Of a stretch of DNA of 64,000 bases, positions 33,866 to 41,516 are shown in pieces. A program made the position numbers and the translations under genes. Each line of letters opens with the position of its first letter. The first letter of the stretch is position 1. Source of the DNA: Clostridiales bacterium (lineage in GTDB: Bacteria; Bacillota_E; Sulfobacillia; Sulfobacillales; JAIMBI01); assembly GCA_027318915.1 (NCBI GenBank), contig DAHVOH010000001.1, positions 50,411 through 114,410 on the forward strand, read 5' to 3'. The notes below the pieces were generated by a model that made no database searches, was not told the DNA's origin, and was given only the letters and a program-made list of their open reading frames with translations.

Positions 33866-34506
33866 TGTCGGATTCCGTCCGAGACGAGGTGGCCCAGTTT
33901 CTGGAGAAGCTGGACCAGCCGGTGGTGTGTCGATTTTATCCCAAGGCCGAGCACCCCGCATCCGAGGCGATGGGCCAGCTGCTGGAGGAGCTGGCCAGTC
34001 TCAATCCCAAGATTCACGTGCAGCGCGAGAACGAAATGCCGGCCCCGGTGCCGCCGGAGACGGCCGACGAGTTGGAGAGTTCGATCACGGTGATCGGGCT
34101 GGACGGTCAAAAGAGCGGTGTCCGCTACCTGGGTTTTCCGGGCGGCCACGAGTTTGGAGCCTTTCTGGAGGACCTGCTGCGCGTGTCCTCCAATGCGGCC
34201 CCCAATTTGGCGGCGGCTACCGTGGAGTATTTGCAGGGACTGAAGGACCCGGTGCATCTCCAGGTGTTTGTCACCCCCACCTGACCCTATTGCCCCCAGG
34301 CCGTGCGCCTGGCTCATGAAATGGCAAGGGTGAACCCCGCCGTCATCACGGCGGATATGGTGGACGCACAGAGCTTTGAGACGCTGTCCATGCGTTTTGG
34401 CGTGATGAGCGTGCCGCTTACGGTCGTCAACGGGGAGGAACAGGTGCTGGGCGCGGTGCCCGAAGAGCAGTTCCTCGCGCAGGTGAAAGCGGCGGTGGGT
34501 GGATAG
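33856..34506 (+). CDS. Two-domain protein disulfide oxidoreductase (PDO) with in-frame UGA at the active-site cysteine (probable selenoprotein)
   Basis: A 216-residue protein of the glutaredoxin-like PDO family when the UGA at 34282-34284 is read through. The first thioredoxin-fold unit (residues 1-115) lacks CxxC. The second begins LQVFVTPT, then UGA (residue 143), then PYCPQAVRLAHEMA, a typical CPYC active site with the first Cys replaced. It continues TADMVDAQSFETLSMRFGV and MSVPLTVVNGEEQVLGAV, ending at TAG 34504-34506. Length and both folds match the family, so decay is unlikely. ATG 33856 overlaps the rhodanese end; ATG 33865 is an alternative. Selenocysteine is the favoured reading. 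Confidence 0.9.
34282..34312 (+). promoter_or_regulatory. Recoded UGA with SECIS-like hairpin (PDO)
   Basis: After the UGA (34282-34284), CCAGGC (34296-34301) and GCCTGG (34307-34312) form a perfect 6-bp stem with loop CGUGC. The loop begins 17 bases after the UGA and has G in its second position. These match the spacing and loop G reported for bacterial SECIS elements. No bulged U is evident in the stem. Confidence 0.6.
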
Positions 34507-34657
34507 CCTGACGGCATCCGCCGGCGGAGCCGTCGGTCCTGGCCGCTGGGCGAGGGCCGGCGGCTCCTGTGCGATGTTGCCCGCGACAGGTCCACGGACC
34601 GCCGTCCGTTGGGGCGGAAACGGCCCGGCGGAGAGGCGGAGCCCCGGGCGCAACGCT

Positions 34658-34686
34658 CCGGCTCCGCCAAGGAAGGGCGGAGCCGG
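34658..34686. terminator. GC hairpin between convergent PDO and DsrE genes
   Basis: CCGGCTCCGCC (34658-34668) and GGCGGAGCCGG (34676-34686) form a perfect 11-bp stem with a seven-base loop. It lies between convergent genes and probably ends transcription or protects 3' ends, though no U-tract follows. The bases from 34507 to 34657 hold nothing else recognisable. Confidence 0.5.
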
Positions 34687-34738
34687 TTGAGCTGCCCATG
34701 GAGCGTACGGACCTTGCTGGTCCGGCCGAGGGTCGTCG

Positions 34739-35083
34739 TCAGACGCCGATCACCTGGTAGCCGTCCTCGACCAATTGAATGAGCACTTCGCCGGCCGGCT
34801 GGTCGATGTTGACGCCGACGGCCGTCACGGTCTCGGTGTCCACACCCTGCTGCTTCACATTAAAAGGGCAGGCCTGCACCGGGATGGCACCGGAACGGAG
34901 CGCCGTCAACGCTTCGGCGATGTCCGGACGGTCAGTCGCAGCCAGCCGGACGCCCGGGCCATAGAGGAATACCTTCACATCCTGCTGGCGGCCGGTGGCG
35001 AGCCGTTCCGCCAAGCGCAGTCCGGCCAGAGCCTTGTCCGCCTGGTCCGGCCCCGCCGTGATCCAAAACGCAATGCGCGCCAT
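34739..35083 (-). CDS. DsrE-family protein (sulfur relay type)
   Basis: A 114-residue single-domain DsrE-like protein. It begins ARIAFWITAGPDQADKALAG, has VKVFLYGPGVRLAA in the middle and a single conserved-position Cys in PVQACPFNVKQQGVD, the site that carries persulfide in sulfur-transferring DsrE/TusD proteins. It ends LIQLVEDGYQVIGV. A longer start at 35125 is possible, but ATG 35083 follows AAAGGAC. The gene converges on the rhodanese/PDO operon and probably shares its sulfur-handling role, although it is transcribed separately. Confidence 0.82.
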   Translation of the reverse strand: MARIAFWITAGPDQADKALAGLRLAERLATGRQQDVKVFLYGPGVRLAATDRPDIAEALTALRSGAIPVQACPFNVKQQGVDTETVTAVGVNIDQPAGEVLIQLVEDGYQVIGV

Positions 35084-35341
35084 GGCTGATTTCTGTCCTT
35101 TCTCGTCTCCGGTCCCGCTTCCCAAAGGTCTCCGCCGCGCGCCGTCAGGGTTTCCACCCGGTCGGTGGATCGCGCCGGCGGGACACCGTCACGCGGCCGG
35201 AAGGGCCGCGAACCACGCCTTGACTGTACGCTACCCGCGTGAGGCTCGAAAGAGGGAGAATGGGAACGGAGCTTGACCGGCCCCGCAGTCGGGGCGCGAG
35301 CTTGTCGCCGCCCTCTCGGCGGCAGAAAGGGGGCCACGACC

Positions 35342-36547
35342 ATCAATATCGAGGGGATCCGCGTGTGGGATGGCGAGCGGGATCGCGGCGTGATGCGCGT
35401 GTCCGTCGAAGACGACCTGGTGGTGGAGATGGAGCCGTACGCCCAGGATCGTTACCCGGGCTTCTCCCTGATTCCCGGTCTCATCGACACCCATGTTCAC
35501 CTGATGGGCTATGCCGGTGCCGACGCGGTGGATTACCTCACCTGGCCCTTGGTCACCCCGGTGGAAGAGCGGGTCCTGCATGCGGTCGCCCAAGCGCAGC
35601 GCGCACTGCGGGTGGGGGTGACCACGGTTCGGGATATGGCCGGGGGCCAAGCCCAGGTCTCCGTGGCCCGGGCTCTGAACCAAGGCATATTGCTCGGCCC
35701 GCGGGTGCTGGTGCATGGCATGGTGGGCATGACCGCCGGTCACGGCGACCTGTTCACCCCGCCCACGGTGGCTGACCGGCCGCCGACCGCGGACGGTGCG
35801 GACGCCTGCCGGCGTTTGGTGCGGCAATATGCGCGCATGGGTGTCGACGGCATCAAAATCACGACCAGCGGTGGAGTCCTGTCCACCGGCGATCGCAGTG
35901 AATGGCGCAACTATACGGCCGCGGAACTGGACGCCATCGTGGACGAGGCGCACGCCTTGGCCCTGCCGGTGGCCGCTCATGCGCATACCGAGAGCGGAAT
36001 CCAGGCCGCGTTGGATGCCGGGGTGGACAGTCTCGAGCACGCCACGCAAATCACGGCCGACCAGGCCAAGACGGCGGCGGCGCGCGACATCACGGTGGCG
36101 CCCACCCTGCTCATCTTAGAGCGGATCGTCGCCGGACAAGCCCGAACGGCTCCGGAGATGCAGCGGAAGGCCGAGGCCCTCCATGGGGGCCGCCGGATCG
36201 CCTTGCGTCGGGCCTATCAGGCCGGTGTCCCCTTCGTGCTGGGCACGGATTCCAGCGGCAGCGCGATGCCGTTTGGGCAGCAGTGGGAGGAATTGGCCGC
36301 CATGGTGACCCAAATCGGTCTCAGTGCCGAAGAGGCGTTGGTGGCGGCCACCAGTCGCGCCGCCCGGGCCGTGGGTCTGGCGGGGCGCATAGGCCGCATT
36401 GCACCCCGGTGCGCGGCCGACTTGGTGCTGGTGCAGGGACGCCCGTGGGAAGACGCCCGGGCCTTGGCCGCGGAACGGGTGGCCGCCGTCATGACCGGGG
36501 GACGCCTGGCTTACGGCACCTGGCCGGATCCGGTGTCAGTGGGATAG
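35342..36547 (+). CDS. Metal-dependent amidohydrolase, apparent AUC start
   Basis: A 401-residue amidohydrolase of the imidazolonepropionase/prolidase-like group. Metal ligands: LIDTHVHLMGYAG near residue 50 (HxH), GIKITTSGGVLSTG near 178 with the usual Lys, AAHAHTESGIQAAL near 213, SLEHATQIT near 233 and LGTDSSGSAM near 302. It probably hydrolyses a cyclic amide or peptide-like bond. The first residues NIEGIRVWDGERDRG look like a normal start, yet the codon before is ATC (35342), eight bases after AAAGGGGG; the nearest canonical choice is a TTG at 35273 that adds an unlikely Arg/Gly-rich tail. Confidence 0.82.
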   Translation: MNIEGIRVWDGERDRGVMRVSVEDDLVVEMEPYAQDRYPGFSLIPGLIDTHVHLMGYAGADAVDYLTWPLVTPVEERVLHAVAQAQRALRVGVTTVRDMAGGQAQVSVARALNQGILLGPRVLVHGMVGMTAGHGDLFTPPTVADRPPTADGADACRRLVRQYARMGVDGIKITTSGGVLSTGDRSEWRNYTAAELDAIVDEAHALALPVAAHAHTESGIQAALDAGVDSLEHATQITADQAKTAAARDITVAPTLLILERIVAGQARTAPEMQRKAEALHGGRRIALRRAYQAGVPFVLGTDSSGSAMPFGQQWEELAAMVTQIGLSAEEALVAATSRAARAVGLAGRIGRIAPRCAADLVLVQGRPWEDARALAAERVAAVMTGGRLAYGTWPDPVSVG

Positions 36548-36966
36548 CAGGGGGCCCATGACGGATTCGCTCCGGAGCCCGGGCGTGGCGGTGGGGCGGG
36601 GCCGATGGCCGCCGGATGAAAGAGCCGGGGTGAGGCGCGCGGCCGCGGTGGGACAAGCCGTCTCGACCACGCGACCCGAGGCCTCGTCCCGGACCCGGGT
36701 TGAGGCGTGTCCGCGAGACGCCGTCTTTGGCGCCGGACGGGACCTTCGCGCGCGGAATGGGGGTCCACCGATGGACCGGCGAGTGGCCCGGTCCGGCCTG
36801 CGGGACCCGGCCTCGGGGTTTTGCCCGGCGGTCCTCCGGCGAACGATGGACGGGTCCCTGCCGGCGACAGACATGATATGGTCGGGTGGACCAATCCTCC
36901 GCCGGGCGCGGCGGGGCGCCCGGCCGCGGCCGCCGCGGAGCAGGATGGAGGCGGGAGGAGGCGATC
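36548..36966 (+). other. Gap between amidohydrolase and MFS genes
   Basis: About 420 bases, GC-rich. Open frames exist but are rich in Arg, Pro and Gly and look like chance frames. No terminator or promoter stands out. Confidence 0.4.
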
Positions 36967-38256
36967 ATTACGCGAAAAGGGCTGTCTCTGCGGCTTCCGT
37001 ATTATGGGTGGGTTGTCGTGGGCATCGGGTGGCTCACCGGATTCATGGCGGGACCCGGTCAGTCCTACGCGTTGGCCGAGTTTACCACCTCCTACGAGCA
37101 CACCTGGCACCTGACCCGGGCGGCCGTGTCGGGCCTGTTTGCCATTGCGACCATGGGGGCCGGGCTTTTGGCGCTGCCGGCGGGCCGTCTCCTGGATCGA
37201 TACGGGTCGCGGCGCGCGTTGACGCTGACGGCCATTTTGTTTGGACTGGCGGCCATCGTCAACGGCCTCGTCGCCACGCCCTGGGAGTTTTTGGGCGCCC
37301 TGTTTTTGGTCCGCTTCCTGGGCATGGGCGTGTTGACCCTCATTCCCAACACGCTCATCCCCCAATGGTTCATTCGCCTTCGGGGCCGCGCCCTGAGCCT
37401 GGCCGCTCTCGGCGGGGTGGCGGCGGTGGCGGTGATCCCGTCGCTCAATCTGTGGCTCATTCGCCGCCTGTCCTGGCAGGGCGCGTGGGAGGTGTGGGGC
37501 GTGGGCATCCTCGTGATTCTCGCCCCGCTGGCCGCCTGGCTGGTGCGCGACACGCCGGAGCGCGTGGGTTTGGAGCCCGACGGGGCGATGGGCCCCGGCG
37601 TGGGGGCGCCGACGGTTCCATCCAAGGCGCCGCCCCGAGACTGGCCATTGGAGGAGGTCATGCGGGTGCCGGCGTTTTGGCGCCTCCTGCTGGCCTTGAT
37701 GGTGTCGTCCACCATCAGCACCGGCCTCATCTATCAAATCTTTTCGATTTTGGGTCACGACGGCATTGCCGCCACGACGACCGCCCACCTGCTGGGGCTT
37801 TTCGCCCTCGCCGGTCTGGTGGCGACGATGGGCACAGGGTGGTGGGTGGACCGCTGGTCGCCGGAACGGGTGTGGGCGGTGGCTTTCGGGGTGATGGCCG
37901 TGGAGCTGGTGGTCCTGCGCTGGACGACGAACGGCGGCTTGGCGGCCCTCTTCGTCATCCTGTTCGGCTTGGCGCAGAGCATGGGAGCGCTCAGCAGCAG
38001 CGCCCTCTGGCCCGCTTTCTTCGGGCGGCGGCATCTGGGCAGTATTCGCGGCGTCGTGCTGCTGGCCGGCGTGGTGGGTTCCGCCCTGGGCCCCGCCTTG
38101 TTCGGCTGGGCGGTGACGGTGTCCCACAGCTATCGCCCGCTGTTGGACGTGTTGATCGTGTTGCCGTTCCTGGCCGGTTGGATGGTGTGGACGAGCCGGC
38201 CGCCGAGTCGAGAGGCGCTCATGGGCTCTGTCGTCCATCGAGGCTCGGCCGGCTGA
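36967..38256 (+). CDS. Major facilitator superfamily transporter, apparent AUU start
   Basis: A 429-residue, 12-helix inner-membrane transporter of the MFS oxalate/formate or monocarboxylate-like type. Landmarks: YYGWVVVGIGWLTGFMAGPG in helix 1, the loop motif LPAGRLLDRYGSRRALTLTA between helices 2 and 3, RGRALSLAALGG in helix 5, and WWVDRWSPERV in the mirrored position after helix 8. The first helix is preceded by TRKGLSLRLP and codons ATC ATT; GGAGGAGG ends five bases before the ATT at 36967. An ATG at 36886 is in frame but adds an Arg/Gly-rich stretch. Substrate unknown; possibly a product of the preceding amidohydrolase. Confidence 0.83.
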   Translation: MTRKGLSLRLPYYGWVVVGIGWLTGFMAGPGQSYALAEFTTSYEHTWHLTRAAVSGLFAIATMGAGLLALPAGRLLDRYGSRRALTLTAILFGLAAIVNGLVATPWEFLGALFLVRFLGMGVLTLIPNTLIPQWFIRLRGRALSLAALGGVAAVAVIPSLNLWLIRRLSWQGAWEVWGVGILVILAPLAAWLVRDTPERVGLEPDGAMGPGVGAPTVPSKAPPRDWPLEEVMRVPAFWRLLLALMVSSTISTGLIYQIFSILGHDGIAATTTAHLLGLFALAGLVATMGTGWWVDRWSPERVWAVAFGVMAVELVVLRWTTNGGLAALFVILFGLAQSMGALSSSALWPAFFGRRHLGSIRGVVLLAGVVGSALGPALFGWAVTVSHSYRPLLDVLIVLPFLAGWMVWTSRPPSREALMGSVVHRGSAG

Positions 38257-38305
38257 CGGCCGGGATCCTGGATGCGTGTCGGTGCGGGAGATGGGAGGTC
38301 GTCAA

Positions 38306-38989
38306 GTGTCTTCGTCCAATCCGTTTGACCGGTTGGCCGGTCATTATGACTGCATGAGCCTGGGCATTTCCGGGACAGCCATCGCTCAGTGGCGCGACCG
38401 AGCCGCGGACATGCTCCTGGTTCCCGAGGGAGGCGCGGTGCTGGACGTCGGCTGCGGCACCGGCGTGGGCACGATCCGGTTGGCGGAGCGAGCCGGTGTG
38501 ACGGGACGCGTGGTGGGGCTTGATCCCTCCGAGGCCATGCTGACCGAAGCGAGGCGGCGCCGGCTCTCGCCTGGGGCGGCTCCCGTCGCATGGACGCTCG
38601 GGCAGGGGGAGCGTCTTCCTTTTGCCGACAAGACGTTTGATCGGGTGATTGCCCAGTTCACGCTGCGCCATATGAGCGATTGGCGGCAAGGATTGTCCGA
38701 GATGGCGAGGGTCACGGCGGACGACGGGCGCTTGGTTGTGGTGGATTTGGTCAGGCCCGTGAGCGTCGCCGGCCGCATCGCCCTGCGCGCGATGCAGCTG
38801 GCCGTGGCGCCGCTCGTATTGCCCCAGTGGCGCCCCTATCGCTCGCTGGTGGACACGCTGCCGGAAGGACCGGCCGCCCGGGACCTGGTGGAGCATCTGG
38901 GCCCTTTGGGCTGGCGGACTGCCGGCGAGCGGAGATGGATTGGCGACCTGGTGACGGCGCTGGTGTGGACCGGCCCGGCCGCCGCCTGA
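38306..38989 (+). CDS. Class I methyltransferase, UbiE/MenG-like
   Basis: A 227-residue SAM-dependent methyltransferase. It opens NPFDRLAGHYDCM, with motif I VLDVGCGTGVGTIRLAERAG near residue 48, the second-strand acid in VVGLDPSEAMLTEA, motif II ERLPFADKTFDRVIAQFTLR near 105 and the motif III region LVVVDLVRP. It resembles menaquinone/ubiquinone C-methyltransferases, but the C-terminus is divergent and no quinone genes are adjacent, so the substrate is uncertain. The start is GTG 38306, eight bases after GGAGGT; an earlier GTG at 38276 has no good site. Confidence 0.85.
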   Translation: MSSSNPFDRLAGHYDCMSLGISGTAIAQWRDRAADMLLVPEGGAVLDVGCGTGVGTIRLAERAGVTGRVVGLDPSEAMLTEARRRRLSPGAAPVAWTLGQGERLPFADKTFDRVIAQFTLRHMSDWRQGLSEMARVTADDGRLVVVDLVRPVSVAGRIALRAMQLAVAPLVLPQWRPYRSLVDTLPEGPAARDLVEHLGPLGWRTAGERRWIGDLVTALVWTGPAAA

Positions 38990-39304
38990 CGTGGGCCAGG
39001 TCGTGCTGCGCTGAACCCGGATCCGCTCCTGACACCACCGGTCCGCGGCCCGTCTCGAGATGGGCCACCGCGCGCAATCCCCTCGGGTGGACCGCTGATG
39101 CGCCGGCGACGGCCATCCCGGCGTGGCCGGGGGCGGGACGGTGTTCTCCGTGGTCGGCGGCGGGTCCGGAGCTCCGGGATTCGGTTGACCGTGATCGCCA
39201 GCGATCCCTCGGACTTCCGGGAGAGGGAGGCGGCGAGACCGGAGAGGGAGAACTCCAGGCCGCCGATGAGCGAAAGCCGGCTCTTTCGTGTCGGCAGTGG
39301 ACGC
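38990..39304. other. Gap between methyltransferase and questin-oxidase-like gene
   Basis: About 315 bases between convergent genes. No frame of convincing composition and no clear terminator hairpin with a U-tract. Confidence 0.4.
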
Positions 39305-40393
39305 TCAGGGCACGATAAGAGCCGCCGCGCGCCGGATGGCCGCCAGAGCTTGAGGCGACCGGGTACGCCGAAAGACGTCCAAAGCCGCATCCGCCAATTT
39401 AATGACATGCTCGTCCCCGTGGGCGGCCGCCCGCGAAAACACGGCCAGAGCCGCATCGTCGCCTGTCTCGGGCACCTCCGGCGGCAGGGCCGCGGGCACC
39501 GCTGCTGCCGGCGCGTAGAGGGCGGTGAGCGTCGCCACGGCCACCCAGGCAGCCGCCGCGCTTGGCCGCCACCAGCGATGGTCCAAGGCCGGGAGGGTGC
39601 GGCGCACGGCGGTGGGCGCGGTCACGGCATGCACCAACATGATGGGCTCGCCGTGGCCATATCGGAGGTATTGGGCGAGGGCCTGCTCCACCACGGCATC
39701 GAGCCAGGCGCCAATCGCCTCGGGATCATGGGGGATGAGGGGTCCCCGCACCGTCTCCAGCCATCCGGGGATCAGCGGCATTCGCGTGGCCCAGGCGTCC
39801 AAACCGCCTTCGGGGTCTGGCACCCGGGGCAAGGCAGCCAGCGCATCCGCCACGGTCACGGACCCGCCGGCACGCGACTCTTCATGGGCGGCTGCCTCGC
39901 GGGTGCCGGCGTGCGGGACAGCCATGGGCTGCCAACGGGCCGCCCAATACGCGAGCCCGTGCGCCAATTCTGCGACCCGGAGGGGCGTCTCTCCGTCCGT
40001 CCAGAGGACGCGGACCGCATGCCCGACCCGGATGACGCCGTGCGTGGCGCCCGCCGCGATGCCCGGCAGCAACCGGGGCCACCAGACGTTTAATACCGCC
40101 GGCCAAGGGTGCTCGGCGAGCTCGGCCTGAAAAAACGCGGTCCAGTCGGCGACACGGCGCACATCCCCCAACGCCTCTTGCCATCCGGGACCAATGGGCC
40201 CGACCCCGCCGGGAAACGGTTCAAGGCGCCGAACGTAGCCGTCCAGCCACTGGTGCACGATTCGCTGGTGGCCGTGGCGGATCAGCGCTTCGGCCGCCAT
40301 CGGCCCGTGATTGGAGAGCCATCCGCGAAATTCCGGGCCGGTCCGATGCAGGCGGCCATACACGTCATCCAAGACGCTCCCGTCGAACTCCAT
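39305..40393 (-). CDS. Questin-oxidase-like protein (DUF4243)
   Basis: A 362-residue soluble protein of the questin oxidase family, named after a fungal Baeyer-Villiger-type enzyme. Family features: FRGWLSNHGPMAAEALIRHG near residue 22, QWLDGYVRRLEPFP, then WPAVLNVWWPRLLPGIAAGA followed by THGVIRVGHAVRVL with clustered His near 115, and YLRYGHGEPIMLVHAVTAPT near 240. Bacterial members are common but their substrates are unknown. ATG 40393 gives the full family N-terminus. It stands alone; its left neighbour converges and a long gap lies to its right. Confidence 0.8.
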   Translation of the reverse strand: MEFDGSVLDDVYGRLHRTGPEFRGWLSNHGPMAAEALIRHGHQRIVHQWLDGYVRRLEPFPGGVGPIGPGWQEALGDVRRVADWTAFFQAELAEHPWPAVLNVWWPRLLPGIAAGATHGVIRVGHAVRVLWTDGETPLRVAELAHGLAYWAARWQPMAVPHAGTREAAAHEESRAGGSVTVADALAALPRVPDPEGGLDAWATRMPLIPGWLETVRGPLIPHDPEAIGAWLDAVVEQALAQYLRYGHGEPIMLVHAVTAPTAVRRTLPALDHRWWRPSAAAAWVAVATLTALYAPAAAVPAALPPEVPETGDDAALAVFSRAAAHGDEHVIKLADAALDVFRRTRSPQALAAIRRAAALIVP

Positions 40394-41516
40394 GATCCCC
40401 TCCTGTGCGGGCTCGGCGCATCGGCGGCGGACCGGGGCGCCCTTTTTGCCCCGTCACCCGGGAACGGGTCCGGCACGCCCGCTCGCAGCGTCATGGTATC
40501 AACTGCGGAGGATCGCCACATCCGTCCCGCGACGGATCCGAGCGGGGAGGTCCCGGTCCTTGCCTCTTGCGGCGCGCCGTGCGAGCTGCGGCGCTCGCAT
40601 CGGGTGGATCGAAAGGCGTTGGCTGGCCTCAGCGTTTCCCTGCCGGATTGGAGCCGGCGAGGCCCGACCGCAGGTCCGCTCAAGCACATGGGGGGATCGT
40701 CGCGGTGATCGTAGCGCCCGCCGCGTTGCTGTGGATCTCAGTCGCGCGACGAGAGGGCATCATGACCGGCACCCCCGCTTGGTCCGAGCGCCTTCGTAGC
40801 CAATGCCGCCGCAAGGCCCGCGGACAGGGTCCTCGTCCGAGCGGTCAAGGCGCCGCGGGACCCTTCACGATGCGCCGGCGGGCCCCTGCCCCGCCGGAGG
40901 CTCCCGGCGGGGCGGCGGCGCCGGAAGCGCTTGGGCCAACGAGCAATCCCTTGGACGACCCTCGTCACGCCCCCGCCCGAAGGGCGGGGCTTGGAGATGC
41001 CTCGGGGAGAAACCGCGCGTCTGGCCGGTTGACGGCAACCCGGCGACCAAGGGGAATGGTGGCGATGGTGTCGGCGGGCCAGCGGCCCCGCAGCCGATAC
41101 CCCGAAAGGGGGTTTCATGGGGAGGGTTGGGCGGATCGATCAGTCGACACGGCGGAGAGGTCCGCGAGGTGTTCCGATCACGTTCGGACACGTGGTGGAA
41201 CAGTGGGTGCAGCGAAGGATGGCGACGTCCCCGCCCATACCGGCAGCGGCGGACCGTGTCACTCGGGCGCATGTTGTCCGGTCGACCCGAGCGGCGACGC
41301 CGAGGGACTCGACCCGGAGCGATGAGGAGGGGTGCGGCGGCGATGACTCCCGCTCCCCGTGCGTCCCCGCGGGATCGGACCCGAAAGGCCGGCGGGTCTC
41401 GGCGGTCCCAGGTCGCCGGCCCGGGCCTTGAGCGGGTCGCCCCCGGGGAAGCGGTGGCGGGCTCTTCGTCCATCAGTCCGGGGCGGGGATCGGTGATGGC
41501 CTGGCGGTGCGCGCGT
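40394..41516. other. 1.1-kb gene-free gap
   Basis: Long open frames here are GC artefacts rich in Arg, Gly and Pro, with no family resemblance. The one structured item is the CCCCGCCC hairpin at 40971. The gap separates the divergently oriented 5' side of the questin-oxidase-like gene from the 3' end of the Sdh/Frd operon. Confidence 0.4.
40971..40989. repeat. Compact hairpin resembling an IS200/IS605-type end
   Basis: CCCCGCCC (40971-40978) and GGGCGGGG (40982-40989) form a perfect 8-bp stem with a GAA loop, followed by CTTGGAGATGCC. Without a U-tract it is not an ordinary terminator. Such hairpins occur at the right ends of IS200/IS605 elements; no transposase or TnpB gene is adjacent, so at most this is a solo end. 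Confidence 0.3.

Noticed and set aside
32028..34506. Calling the glutaredoxin and PDO genes pseudogenes or sequencing errors because of their internal UGA
   Set aside because: Both UGAs fall on the same catalytic-cysteine column, with full-length conserved sequence on either side and no other lesion.
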